Origin: Emydura subglobosa
Taxonomy: Eukaryota; Chordata; Testudines; Chelidae
Length of the DNA: 64,000 bases
Direction of reading: 5' to 3'
Assembly (NCBI GenBank): GCA_007922225.1
Contig: ML679960.1
Coordinates: 2,680,032 to 2,744,031, forward strand
The position numbers and the translations under genes are program-made. Below are positions 11,719-21,968 of this stretch, piece by piece. Every line of letters starts with the position of its first letter. The stretch's first letter is position 1. Below the pieces are notes generated by a model. The model ran no database searches. It was not told the origin of the DNA and was given only the letters and a program-made list of their open reading frames with translations.

Positions 11719-12785
11719 ATGAAGCTGAAAGAAGCAGGTGTGGCCAGGGAAACCGAGGAAGACGCCCACAGACATTCCTTACAACTGAAGCAGCAAAAAG
11801 CATCTGCAGCCAGGGAGGTGGAGGCAGCCTCACACCGGCGTGCCTTAGAGTTAAAGCAGCAAGAAGATGAAGAGAGAGCCCATCAGAGAGTCATGGAGGA
11901 CAAGGAGTGGGAGAAAAGATACCACCTGGAGATGATGGACAAATATGGGAGCACCCCAGGTATTCCTACATCCCCAGTGTCTCACTCCCCTCTTAAAGCC
12001 CCCTTTATAAGCTGTGTCCTGCTTACAAAGAGACAGATTGCATTGAGGATAACTTCACTACTTTTGAAAAGCTCTGTGAGGTGCACAAGATTCCTGAGGA
12101 CTGGCAAGTCCCCACCCCCATTGCAAAACTGTCTGGTAAAGCTTTGTCTGTGTTTAATGAAAAGCAAATTGAGGAGGCTGTAAGGTATGCTGTATTTAAG
12201 AGGGCTGTCCTTCAAAGATTTCAGATTACTCCTGAAGTGTATAGAATAAAATTTAAAATTCTTAAGAGGGATACAGAAATGATTCATAGTGAATATGCTT
12301 ATAAATTGTGTGATATGTTAAAGAAGTGGGTGAAAGGAAAAGTGAGTGAAAGGTGAAAGGAAAATGATCAATTCTTTGATCTCACAGAACAAGAAAAGTT
12401 TTTAAGCATGTGTACAGATGATGTAAGAAATAGCCTGTGGGATAAAGATTTGAAATCTGTAATAGAAATGGCTGCATTGGCAGATGCCTTTAAGCAAGCA
12501 CTGATGTCTAAAGGCCATAAGCCTCAGAAGGAGGGGCATTAACCCAGTTTTAAAGGGGGATCCCATGTTCCTCCTGTGAAGGAGGTGGATGGGAGGATAG
12601 GGAATCACGCCCCCAGGAGCCTTTCCTCTCCTGGAAAACTCCACCATAGACCACCTATGAAAGAGGAAGCCCCTAAGAGACATTATCGATGTAACTCCAC
12701 TGAGCAATTGAAAAATCAGTGCTCGGAGCTGAAGGATAATAACTTTTCCCCCATCCCAAGTGAATGCAGTGATTTTAATTCCTGA
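11719..12785 (+). pseudogene. Broken gag of a SCAN-related gypsy element
   Basis: Gag is the structural polyprotein of LTR retroelements. The first part (11719 to about 12005, one frame) is charged and rich in Q, E, K and R, consistent with a coiled-coil N-terminus. The reading then continues in another frame from about 12000 to 12785, interrupted by TGA at 12354 and TAA at 12540. The second part contains EYAYKLCDMLKKWV, then FFDLTEQEKFLSM, arranged like the helices of SCAN/capsid C-terminal domains. A zinc-knuckle-like stretch at 12681-12722 has lost its first Cys (now His) and its His (now Gln). SCAN domains are thought to descend from Gmr1-like gypsy Gag, which fits. The copy is dead: one frameshift and two stops. 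Confidence 0.75.
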
Positions 12786-13146
12786 GACCCAGGAGACACC
12801 CACTGTTTACATGACTGGCTTTGTGGGTGTGGGCTTCGCAGGGGAAGATAAGGAGTTTATCAAGGACATCAAGATAAATGGCAAGAAGGCTGTAGGGTGG
12901 AGGGACACGGGCACACAACTTTCTTTAGTCAGGCTAGAGTGAGTCCTAGAGAGTGACATGTTACCTGGCCAGAAAGCATTAATCCAAGTAGTGGAAGGTG
13001 GTAGGATTTATGTACCCAGGGCTAAAGTGAAGGTAGAATGTGAAGGCTTGTAAAGCAACCTAAGGGTGGGGGTATTGGACAAGATCCCCACCAAAATGCT
13101 AATTGGGAATGACTTTCCATGGGTGGCTGACGCATTAGAGTGGTAA
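12763..13146 (+). pseudogene. Retroelement aspartic protease remnant
   Basis: The frame differs from that of the preceding gag. It contains WRDTGTQLSLV with the catalytic-type DTG at 12904-12912 and, further on, KMLIGNDFPW (IGNDF about 13102-13116), the ILG(R/N)D-like motif near the C-terminus of retropepsins. Stops at 12940 (TGA), 13051 (TAA) and 13144 (TAA) lie in this frame, so only the first segment is open. The enzyme would process the Gag-Pol polyprotein. The frame change from gag could reflect original programmed frameshifting or decay, and one copy cannot separate these. Confidence 0.7.
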
Positions 13147-14402
13147 CCCATAGTCAGAAGGAGCATTATGCTGGGACCCAAGAGGGAAAGGGTAAAATCC
13201 CAGCAACTGCTGAAGGAAAGGGAGAAAATCTCCTGGAATCCTGTGTGGCAGAGCTAAGCAGCATGCTTCCAGGTTGGGGGGGTAGGGGAGAGACGGTTGA
13301 GACCAGGTCCTACACCGCAGCTGGAGGCAGCATCTCCTCAGGGAGGGGGGTGAGTGGATTACCTGCCAGGGAGAAAACTGTCCAGGTTGTAAGCTGCCAG
13401 CAGGTTGCAGCTGTACAAGGGACAGACCCCACTCTAGGGAACATGGGAAATGTGTCCCAGAGGAGACCCAGAGAAAGAAGTTAGGGAAGAAGTGGTGGGA
13501 GCTCAGAAATGTCTCCTCACTGATCACTTGGGAGAGAATGCCCAGGACAGAGTGGCTGATTCAGGGTCTCCACACTCAGATATTCAGCCTGGGGCTCAGG
13601 TTTTGAGAGGGGCTACGTGGCTGGCTTTCTGGAGGGGAGCAGTCACACAACTGACCTTTGAGGCATACAAGAGGGGGTGAAGAAAGTTCCCAAACTCCTG
13701 TTCCAGTTTTTCAGGACGCTTACTTTGATATGCTGGTGGACGCTTACTTTGATATGCTGGTGGAAATTAACTCTGCTTCTTTAAGACAGGATCCGGTTTC
13801 CACTGAAGAAGAAGGTGTCCGTGAGCATGTGATTGACACTGCTGGCAGAGGGGAGAGGGGCTTCCCCCAGACTGGTAAAACACTGAGGGCAACTGAAAAC
13901 AGAGGGCAACTGGGAACAAAAACACCTAATCAGAATGCACACTCTCAACCCTGAGAGAATAAATCATAATTCCCTAGGAAAAGCAGGTGGGGAAGAATTC
14001 AGTGCCTGGAGAAGGGAACACCAGGTAAACCCAAGAAGGGAGATGGATTTTCTGCACATGTACAGTCCTGGGGTTGGGAGACAAATTCACAAAGGGCCAG
14101 CCAATGGGCAGGTTTCCCCCTTCCCTCGCCCCCTTCTCCCCCTCCAATCCTTATCTCACCAGATTCTAAGGCACCAAAATCCCAAGGGTCCAGGCAAGGG
14201 AAACACTGGATGGAAAGAAAAGCTACGGACTAACCACATGCAAAAGTCCAATAAGCAGTTGAATGACACAAGGGATTTTAAACCAACCAACCTCAAAAAC
14301 AAACTGCCTGAACAGAGGGTGTGGTATAACAAAGATACTTGTAAATGCCCATCTATGATAACCAACTCAGTATTAATGCCAGACTTTGTGATGAGAATTT
14401 GA
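13147..14402 (+). pseudogene. Downstream remnant of the gypsy element
   Basis: The sequence keeps the same purine-rich, moderately GC-rich character as gag and has several medium open frames (13140-13484, 13450-13680, 13658-13954, 13935-14402) that overlap in different frames. I see no reverse transcriptase, RNase H or integrase motif. It could be a rapidly evolving linker between protease and the rest of pol, or unrelated sequence joined by deletion. A 24-bp unit is perfectly duplicated in tandem at 13715-13762, keeping frame and repeating DAYFDMLV. The 3' limit is uncertain. Confidence 0.45.
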
Positions 14403-14424
14403 ATAGTCATGATAAATCTTCTGG

Positions 14425-14464
14425 TAATATATATATATATTTTTTTTTGGGGGGGGGGGGGGGG
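14425..14464. repeat. (TA)n, T9 and G16 low-complexity run
   Basis: An AT dinucleotide run leads into a T run (14440-14448) and then 16 consecutive G (14449-14464). Length in the assembly is probably unreliable. It marks the junction between the gypsy remnant and the following CR1 region. Confidence 0.9.
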
Positions 14465-14574
14465 AGAAAGCCTTTGAACATGCTAAAAATGGCAAATGGG
14501 GAAACTGAGACTGGCTGCCTCATGGATTTGATGGTTAAATGCCAAAAGAATCCTGATTTACTGTCTTCGGATTA

Positions 14575-15560
14575 GCCAGTGGCTTACCCTCTTGCAGCTT
14601 TGTAAGAAGTCTATAGACAACAAAATGAAATTCAAGAAAGACAAATGTAAGGTGCTACGCTTAGGGAAGAAAAACCAAATGCACAAATACAGAATAATAC
14701 AGAGGATAACTGGCTTGGCAGCAGCACTTCTGAAGAAGATCTGGGATTTGTGAAGTATCACAACCTCAACATGGTGAAAAGTTCCAAAGGGGTAGCTGTG
14801 TTAGTCTGTATACAGCAAAAACAACGAGAGTCCTGTAGCACCTTAGAGACTAACAAATTTCTGTGGGCATAAGCTTTTGTGTGCTGCAACCCACTTCATC
14901 AGATGCAACCTCGACATGAGTTGTCATTGTGTTGCAGTTGCAAAAAACAGGAAATGCAATTTTAGGTTGTATTAACGCAGGCATAGCATGCAAGCCATGG
15001 GAGGCGATAGTGTTTCTCTATTCGGTGCTGGTTAGGCCTCAGCTGGAGTACTGTGTTTCTAATTTTCGTCACCAATATACAGAAAGAATGTAGAGAAATT
15101 GGAAAGGAACCAGAGGTGAGTGACAAAGATGATCAAAAGGATAAAATACGAGTCATCTGAACAATGGCTGATAGAACTGGCTATGTTTAGTTTGGAACAC
15201 AGGAGATTCAGGGGGACATAGCAGTCTTCAAATACTTGAAATGCTGCCATAAAAAAGATGGAGACTAATTGTTCTCTCTTGACAGAGAGGACAGGACAAG
15301 TGGCAGTGAGTTCAAACTACAGTAGAGCAGATTTACATTAAATCTCAGGAAGAAACTTCCTAACTGTAAGAACTGTAGGACAATGGAACAGACTGCCTAG
15401 GGAGGTCATGGAAGCGCCTTCTCTGGAGATTTTCAAAAGGAGGCTGGATAGCCATTTGACTTTGATGGGTTAGACTCAACAAAGCCTGCATCTTAGTAGG
15501 GGGTTAGATGAGATAACCCTTGTGATCCCTTCTAACCCAAGGATTCTAGAATTCTATCAT
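14575..15560 (+). mobile_element. CR1 LINE, 3' part of ORF2 and 3' UTR
   Basis: The plus strand carries a decayed CR1 reverse transcriptase C-terminus. Near 15384-15460, WNRLPREVMEAPSLEIFK can be read, the usual CR1 C-terminal pattern. The 3' UTR follows with 'gggttagatgagataaccct', 'tgtgatcccttctaaccc' and a short ATTCTA-type terminal repeat at about 15541-15556. The copy is 5' truncated and has many stops and frameshifts, so it is non-functional. It is split by a younger insertion at 14774-14905. Confidence 0.82.
14774..14905 (-). mobile_element. 132-bp retroposon nested in CR1
   Basis: The insert is bounded by a 13-bp target duplication: CAACCTCAACATG (14761-14773) and CAACCTCGACATG (14906-14918), one mismatch. 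Read on the minus strand it begins CATCTGATGA, then a short stem-loop (GTGGG, loop, CACAC), AAAAGCTTATG, 'atttgttagtctctaaggtg' and 'ctgtatacagactaacacag'. This is a known abundant sauropsid repeat by appearance. CTGATGA, then a stem, then (G)AAA resembles a hammerhead ribozyme core, here with the G of GAAA changed to A. Its family may be Penelope-like, which is inference. Confidence 0.7.
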
Positions 15561-16274
15561 TTCCAAAATCCTCTGCTGACCTGCCTCCCAAGATGAACTC
15601 TTCTTACTCAGAGGACCTATAGTTACCTTATTTCCTACATTTCTTTGAAACCATTTTCAAAGAAACCCATTTTTATTTGAAACCATTTTCAAAGAAACCC
15701 ATTTTCATTGCACAATTATTAAAAAATCCACCATCACAACCTCAGCCAAAGTTTGGGGATGAAGGCAATCTAGTCCTGAAGCTATATTTCTGATTAACTG
15801 CTCATCTTCTTTTCTTCACATGTTCTAGTATAACCCTTAGTTTCATTAATTTTTCATTTTCTGTCCGTGGGAAACATTTCAGGCATATTTCCCTCACTCT
15901 CCCTGGAAAACATTGTGACAAAAGAATCATTTCATTTTCTAGCAATATCCACCTCATTTGTCACCAAGATACCTCTACAATCCCTCAAGATGCTTTCTCT
16001 GTGTGTCTCTCTCTCTGACCTGCAGCTCCTTATATATTTGTAAAGAATTTTCTGTCTTCACAGTTTTTGCAATTCTCTTCATTTTTAATCTCTGAAACAG
16101 AGCCATCTGTTCAATGTAGGAGGAAACTGTTAAAGAGAAAAGTAGGAAGATGCTCCTATTGGAATTTTACTTTAGGTTTTTCATCTCACTTTACAGTTAG
16201 CAGTGTCTCCCTCGTGATTTGCTTTCATTAGATAACTTGATGTATTGGTTTAAAGTATTATGCTAATATGATGG
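15561..16274. repeat. Intergenic with a 32-bp tandem duplication
   Basis: The only structure seen is a 32-bp unit repeated twice at 15644-15675 and 15676-15707 with one T/C difference. The unit starts TTTGAAACCATTTTCAAAG, itself a short palindrome. The rest is unique AT-rich sequence with no gene. Confidence 0.75.
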
Positions 16275-16440
16275 CTGTTATACTAGGGATTGAACTAGGG
16301 ACCTCTAGAGATAACACATAAGCTACTATAGTATCAGCTGAAGAGCCAAGGCTCTAAAGTTGGCGGTTGTAATAACTCATGTCCTCTATAGATTGGCGCA
16401 GATGGAGACCTGTAACATACACACTCACTACTGGGTTACG
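16275..16440 (-). repeat. tRNA-derived SINE remnant
   Basis: On the minus strand, GGTCCCTAGTTCAATCCC resembles a TPsiC arm/B box (GGTTCRANNCC), and upstream 'tggctcttcagctga' could be a worn A box about 40 bases away. On the plus strand it appears as GGGATTGAACTAGGGACCTC. The downstream body extends to about 16440. A SINE is more likely than a tRNA gene because no complete cloverleaf can be formed. Confidence 0.5.
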
Positions 16441-18320
16441 GTGTCATAAGGTGTGTTTCCTTAAAGTTCTCCACTTCTCTACTCAAATATTGGACCCTTC
16501 CAACCACAGCACACACAGCTTTAAGGTTCTGTCCGGTTAACTCAACGCAGAAAGAAAAACATCATATTCAATCCAAACAATTTTTAACAGTCTCCAGCAT
16601 ATACAAAATAAACCAACGATGCATGAATTCCAGTGTTCAAGGATTTGGTTTGGAAAATCGTTTTTTAAAAAAAAAATCCAAAACTCATTTGAACAATCCA
16701 AACTTTCCAGATGTGTAAAACTGTGATAAAAATCTCACACAATCAGTCCTTCTCTTGATATCCTGGTAGTAGATGTGATATAAAAACATACATGGACAGA
16801 GAAATAAATATCCAATGTTATTTATTTCCCAGACATCCTTTCTAGTGATATTTTTTTGCACTTCTCTTATAAGTCCTGGGGGAAAAGATTCAATTCAGGT
16901 TTGATATCAATAAAAGAACTAGCCTGAACCTTGTCTAAAGCCAGATTCCCCTCCTTCTGTCCCATCTACATTTATTAACAGGATAATGAAACATAAGAGG
17001 AAATTCAGCATTGTCACATTTGCAGATGTCCTCTTCTGCTCTCAGGCTTCTGTCCCTCACAACAACACAAACACTGTCACCTCCCCTCTTTTCATAATCT
17101 TCTTCCTCTCCCCTCCAGAATTCTTGTATCTAGGTCCTTTATTTCTATTCTCACTATAGAAGACCTGGTCAAATAAGGGTTTTCATGAAAACAATTCTTT
17201 TTCCTTACTGAAAGATCTTAAAATTTTCAACCAGTTCTCACACAGGCAGAATAGAGGAAGAGAAAACCACTAAAAGAAGAGAAACCCTGTTTTTAACCAG
17301 TTATACTTTGTAGCTCTTTCTTTTCCTGCTTATTATATTTTGTTTGTCTTGACTCTTTCACTCTTCTTTCTTATGTCAGTGTTATGATTCTTCCAGATGC
17401 TATTAGTTTTTATATCTCCATGACCTGCTAATTGTGGAGTTTGAGAAGTGGGGTGGGTAGGGAGTGGGTGCATACATCTGAGGTTCAGGGCACATTCCTC
17501 CAGTGACTAAACTGTTACAACTGTCACTTATAGTTTTAATTCTGCCAAAAATATTTCTTAAAAACTGTATTCGAGGGATATGGAACTTCTCAAAGTTTTC
17601 CTCTTAGAGAAGGAGATTCACATCCAAGAAATTCAAATGTTTTAGGGTTATTAGTCTTGCGTTCTAGCCACATTCTTCATGGTATGACACCTCAGTGAAA
17701 AAATTAATAGCTTGTATTGTGACACTTGTGAAAGAAAATTAATGGAAAACTGGCAGCCTAATTTCCTAAGGCAAGTGGCTTTATAATGTGTAATAGGTTA
17801 ATTTAGGATCTCAAACTGAACCATTGCCTAAGAAATAGTGAAAAATGTGTTGGAATACACTGAAATAAAACCAATATTAAAATAGGAGAAAAATGCCTCT
17901 TGCTGAAACCCCCTGGAAAATACATGTGGAGGGGAGACAGGGTGCTTTTTTAAAGGTTTAGTCTATTTTGTGTTTGAGGGTTGAAAAGGCTTTATCAGAG
18001 TGTTTAATCTGTGCTTGTTCCTGATGTTCCAAGACTGCAGTGCAAATACAAACACAGAGATTAAATTGTCAGCTTTTTTTCATTTACTATATAACTGTAG
18101 AATATACATAAAAATGGGGTCCCAATTTGGCTGAGGTCTCTAAGCACTACCACAATATAAATGGGAAATAAAATAATCACAACAACATGCAAACAACTCT
18201 TGCTTCTGGTAATGGAATTCCTAGCCTGAATACAAATAGAAGTGGAATCCAGAAGTTGCCTGTTTCTAGCAAATTAACATACTGCATAGTAGAAATCCTC
18301 TGCCAAGTGTGGTGAATTTG
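16441..18320. other. Intergenic, no gene seen
   Basis: Long AT-rich stretch with pyrimidine-rich patches around 17030-17160. I see no reading frame above 60 codons worth noting, no RNA gene and no recognisable transposon. Confidence 0.55.
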
Positions 18321-18440
18321 GGCCCTGGTACAGGAAAGCATTTGAGTATGTGTTTAAATCAACCCATATTTAGCAAAGTGCTTAAATCTCAATTATTTGA
18401 AATGAAGCACATGCTTACCTGCTTTGCTGAGTCAGGGCCT
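18321..18440. repeat. Imperfect palindromic repeat
   Basis: GGCCCTGGTACAGGAAAGCAT at the left pairs with ATGCTTACCTGCTTTGCTGAGTCAGGGCC at the right. The centre near 18380 is AT-rich. It is of the same class as 8028-8140, 32093-32216 and 48182-48462 (GGCC...CAGCAAAGCA ends). No coding capacity. Confidence 0.6.
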
Positions 18441-18489
18441 TGGAGCGTATGGTCCAAAAATATAGTAGGCTGTGCGAGTGTCATTGCAT

Positions 18490-18606
18490 GTAAACTGCAT
18501 TTTTCCAGAGGATAAACACAAGGGAAAGGAAATAGCCAGGAGATCTAAAACTACTATTATTCACTCACTGATGCATACCTTTATTGCTTTTGAAGTTTCA
18601 GCATGA
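18490..18606 (+). repeat. Local direct repeat, copy 1
   Basis: This 117-bp segment matches 19456-19572 over the same length without gaps, at about 98 of 117 positions by my hand count (84%). Both start GTAAACTGCATTTTTC and share TACTATTATTCACTCACTGA. The flanks do not match. It may be a local duplication or two insertions of an unrecognised interspersed repeat. Confidence 0.8.
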
Positions 18607-19455
18607 CCTTAACTTCAAACTTTTGTTTCCTTGTGCCAAAACAACCTCAATAATATTTAAATATAGGCGGTTTGTATTTTATTATTTAGTTTATCATTTA
18701 AAATTAAAATTAGTCCAAAATTAAAACTTTCCTTCCTAAGCTCTTCAGTGCTATTCTCAAAAGAATACCACTAGAAAAATCATCTTAGTTTAAAATAACA
18801 TTCCTGACACATTCCTGTCAACTGTTTCATCAGTGGCATAAGTAGGTTCTATTAAAACAGAGATGGGATTTTCACTTCTTTGGTGTGATTCATACACCAT
18901 GGCAAAAAGGAAAAAAGAAAATCTTGCCCATATGTGCATGACAGATCACTGTAGTTGTATTGCTTTTCCTCCTCCAAAGCTTTTTCAAGAAAATATTGCT
19001 TTCACTAAGTCAACAGCTGTAAGGGAGCCATGGTAATATTTTTTTCCTCTAGTGCTTCCTCAAATTCTCACTTCCAAAGACTGTAGTAATATAAAGAGAC
19101 CCAAAAGTCCCTTTGATCTCACATAGAGTAAGGGTTTGGAGAGAATACTGGGCTGCCAGCAGGTTCTTACATGTTGGCGTTCTAGGGTTATATACCTGGT
19201 GATTTAGCTGCATGACTTCCACTTATATTAATGGTGGTAGTTCACCTGAACCTTTGCGCTCCACACTGAGTTCATTAAGCCCTTTAATATCATATGGTGA
19301 ATAAGTGCTAGTACTTCCGCTGTTTAGGAGCAACTCTCTCTTTGTGTACTCTTAGAATGTGAAAACCATAAAGTAGGAATGAAGATACAATATTGGTTCA
19401 GAAGCAAACAAATATCTGTACAGATCTAGCCCTATGAATGTTAGCTAATTGTGAA

Positions 19456-19572
19456 GTAAACTGCATTTTTCTAGAGCTTTCACAACAGGGAAAGAAAATA
19501 GCCAAGAGATCTGAAGTTACTATTATTCACTCACTGACTCATACCTTTATTGTTTTTATAATTTCAACATGA
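19456..19572 (+). repeat. Local direct repeat, copy 2
   Basis: This is the second copy of the 117-bp unit at 18490-18606, in the same orientation, about 970 bases downstream. No reading frame covers it, and the ends (GTAAACTGC... to ...CAACATGA) show no inverted termini or target duplication. Confidence 0.8.
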
Positions 19573-21324
19573 GGGAGAAAATCTATTACAAATGTAGTGA
19601 CAGGCTGCCAAAATGTTAAGAGGCACCCTAAAAATGTTTTTTTGGCAATGCAGTTGAGAATCCCTGTCATCGTTGCACTCATCCAAGACATACAGAGGTT
19701 CCACATTCTTTCTCATGCAAATCTATTGATCCTCCCTTCACCTACAAAATTCCATTCATGCCCCCAACTCTCTCAACTTATTGCAGGAAAACATTTTTTC
19801 TGGGAGAACTAAATAAAGAGGAATAACTTGTCAAAAGTAGTTATTTAAATAGGGGTTCTGGTTTTAACCCTCACTTTGGTTTGCAAAGTAGGCAATGCTG
19901 CTAATAATTGAAGTAGAAGTTTGCTTAAACAACCAAGCTCCCACTTAACAGAAATGAGATCTGAACTCAACCATCACTGTTTCATTTACTGGATCTGCTG
20001 TTTACTGAAGGTATTGATCTAACCATGGAGGAGCTAGGATGCTCCAAGGCAACTCCAGAACTGGTTTCTTTCCAAGAAGAGAAGACTTATTGCCAGATAA
20101 GGACCTCTCCCTCTCTTCTGATTCCTTTCCCTCAATGTTCCTCCTTTCCCTTTAGTCTCTCCACAATCCTTCAGTTTCGAGCAGTGGTACAGAAATCATC
20201 GTGTCAACAGCAGTTACCATGTTGATTTAAAGAAGATGCTGTAGCAAAATATTGTAAGGCACAGCTTTTTTTTTTTTTTGTCTTCTAAGGCCGTCTTCTC
20301 ATTTTTAACACCTTTATTTTCAATTCTTTCATTCCTTAAGGGCTCATATCATAACAACCCGCAGTTTGGTTGAACAAGACCTGGATCTGGTTCCTTTTAG
20401 ACACAGTCAAAATTGTTACCAGTGGGACATAGTAAGACAGTGACTGCAAATACTTAATTCTGACCGTGAACTGAAGGGTTCCAATCTCTGTGACCTCAGA
20501 AAACACTATGTTGTGTTGCCATAGTGCCACAGACTGTCCTGTCAGCCAGCAAAGACCCTTTGTAAGAAGAACATGAGAAAGGTAGAAAACCACGTTTGAA
20601 CTTTTGCCTCAACAGTGCCTTTTTAAATTGGAGCTCTGGGCAGCCACACATATTTCTTACCTGACAGTCTCCTTTGCCTTCACCTTTGCAGAGATGGATA
20701 TAAGTAATATGCCTAAGATTCACCAACATAAAACCACTTCTGAACTGATTTACTATAAGTATTTTCAGGATACTTTTGCATCTTGCCCTTTCCTCATGCA
20801 TCACCAACAAGACTGGTCAAATATGCTGATTAGACATAAATTAAGTAAATCAAATACGTTTTATTAACATTTTTGCCTCTTATGGCTTTGGGTTTTTAAT
20901 CTGAGATGCAACTTACTGCTTTACCCACCATTTCCTTTTCTTTTCTTTGTCAGTTTTTAAAGATGTTTCAGTCAGTCAGCGACATATTTATCTGATGCAG
21001 AAATAAAAGGATTAACTAGCATCCTTTCAAAATGTCATCTGCTTAACAGAAATGTCAACAGTTGCAAATCCTGCAATGCTCATCATGCTGACACTTAAGG
21101 GGTACAATTTAATGGCTGTATAGAGAGCCATTGGGTCATCTTGTCAAGCTCCATAGATAAGTGAAGTTGAATATTGCAAGTAGAAAATGACAATTAACAA
21201 ACAATTAAAATAATCTATCCCTGAAACACTAAGTCCTTACTTAGGAAATGTGTACCGTTTTTGTGGCAGCTCACTGAAGAATAATTTAGAGGTAATGGGA
21301 GGGATGATTCGGGGATAGTAGGTT
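19573..21324. other. Intergenic, no gene seen
   Basis: No repeat or gene is recognised. A T13 run lies near 20267-20279. The plus and minus open frames near 20336-20867 overlap each other and lack any motif. Confidence 0.55.
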
Positions 21325-21412
21325 TGGTCTTGCTTTGAGCAGGGGGTTGGACTAGCTGACCTCCTGAGGTCCCTTCCAACCCTAATCTTCTATGATTCTA
21401 TGATTGTATGAA
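21325..21412 (+). mobile_element. CR1 LINE 3' end
   Basis: The sequence reads 'gagcagggggttggactagc', 'tgacctcctgaggtcccttc', 'caaccctaatcttctatgat' and then TCTATGATTGTATG, the standard CR1 3' UTR with its short ATTCTATGAT terminal repeats. It is a very 5'-truncated copy with no coding sequence. The complementary order is seen at 52860-52940. Confidence 0.9.
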
Positions 21413-21604
21413 AAGAGAAATTAAAGGAGACTAAATGTGCAACATGGGGGTCACCACTTTTATTTGATCCATGTATTTAGGGATAGTACCAAGCATGAGT
21501 ATGGCTGAAGAACATGGACTCTGGGTGCATAATGAGAAGCTAGGAAAGGAGACAACATGGTGGTAGAAGGAATAGAGAGTTGGAGATTCAGGAACCTGCC
21601 CAGA

Positions 21605-21725
21605 GAAATCATACGAACATAGGAATTGGCATAGTGGATCAGATCTGTGGCCCACTTAGTCCAGTATCTGTTTGTCAATGGCCAGAATCAGATGCTTCAG
21701 AGGAAGGTGCAAGAAACTCCACAGT
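21605..21725 (+). repeat. Interspersed repeat, 'GAACATAAGAA-GGCCA' family
   Basis: It starts 'cgaacataggaattggcata' and continues with 'gtggatcagatctgtggccc', TTAGTCCAGTATCTG, 'tcaatggcc' and 'gatgcttcagagg'. The same order is found at 48279-48422. The family is widespread in sauropsid DNA and is probably a LINE-derived 3' fragment, but I cannot fix the parent. Confidence 0.6.
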
Positions 21726-21889
21726 AGGTAGATGTAGGATAACATGCTATACAGGTTGCTCAAAACATAGAGGACTCATCTATATAGAGAATGTTTAAGC
21801 AAGTAACTTCAGAGACATATTGCTTGTTTCAGGCTTACTGTGAGATTATATAAATACCTAAACAGAGACTGTAGTGAAAATTGGGGTTT

Positions 21890-21968
21890 ACTTACAGGAT
21901 TAGTACCACTGACCACTCATGCAAGTACAGCCAATTCATGCGAATAAAGGTTTCAGGATCTGACCCTA
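21890..21968. repeat. Half of a hairpin repeat
   Basis: The segment contains 'tactcatgc'-like blocks on both sides and ends with 'cgaataaaggtttcaggatc' TGACCC, as in the palindromic repeats with TTACTCATG...CATGAATAAAG...GGATC ends. One arm is badly worn. Confidence 0.4.

Noticed and set aside
13147..14402. Reverse transcriptase or integrase of the gypsy element
   Set aside because: No catalytic motif for either could be read in any frame.
14774..14905. Active hammerhead ribozyme
   Set aside because: The GAAA box reads AAAA and stem II has a mismatch, so this copy is not expected to cleave. Only the layout is kept as a finding.
16275..16440. tRNA gene on the minus strand
   Set aside because: Only a B box-like arm is convincing and no cloverleaf can be formed, so it is a SINE remnant.
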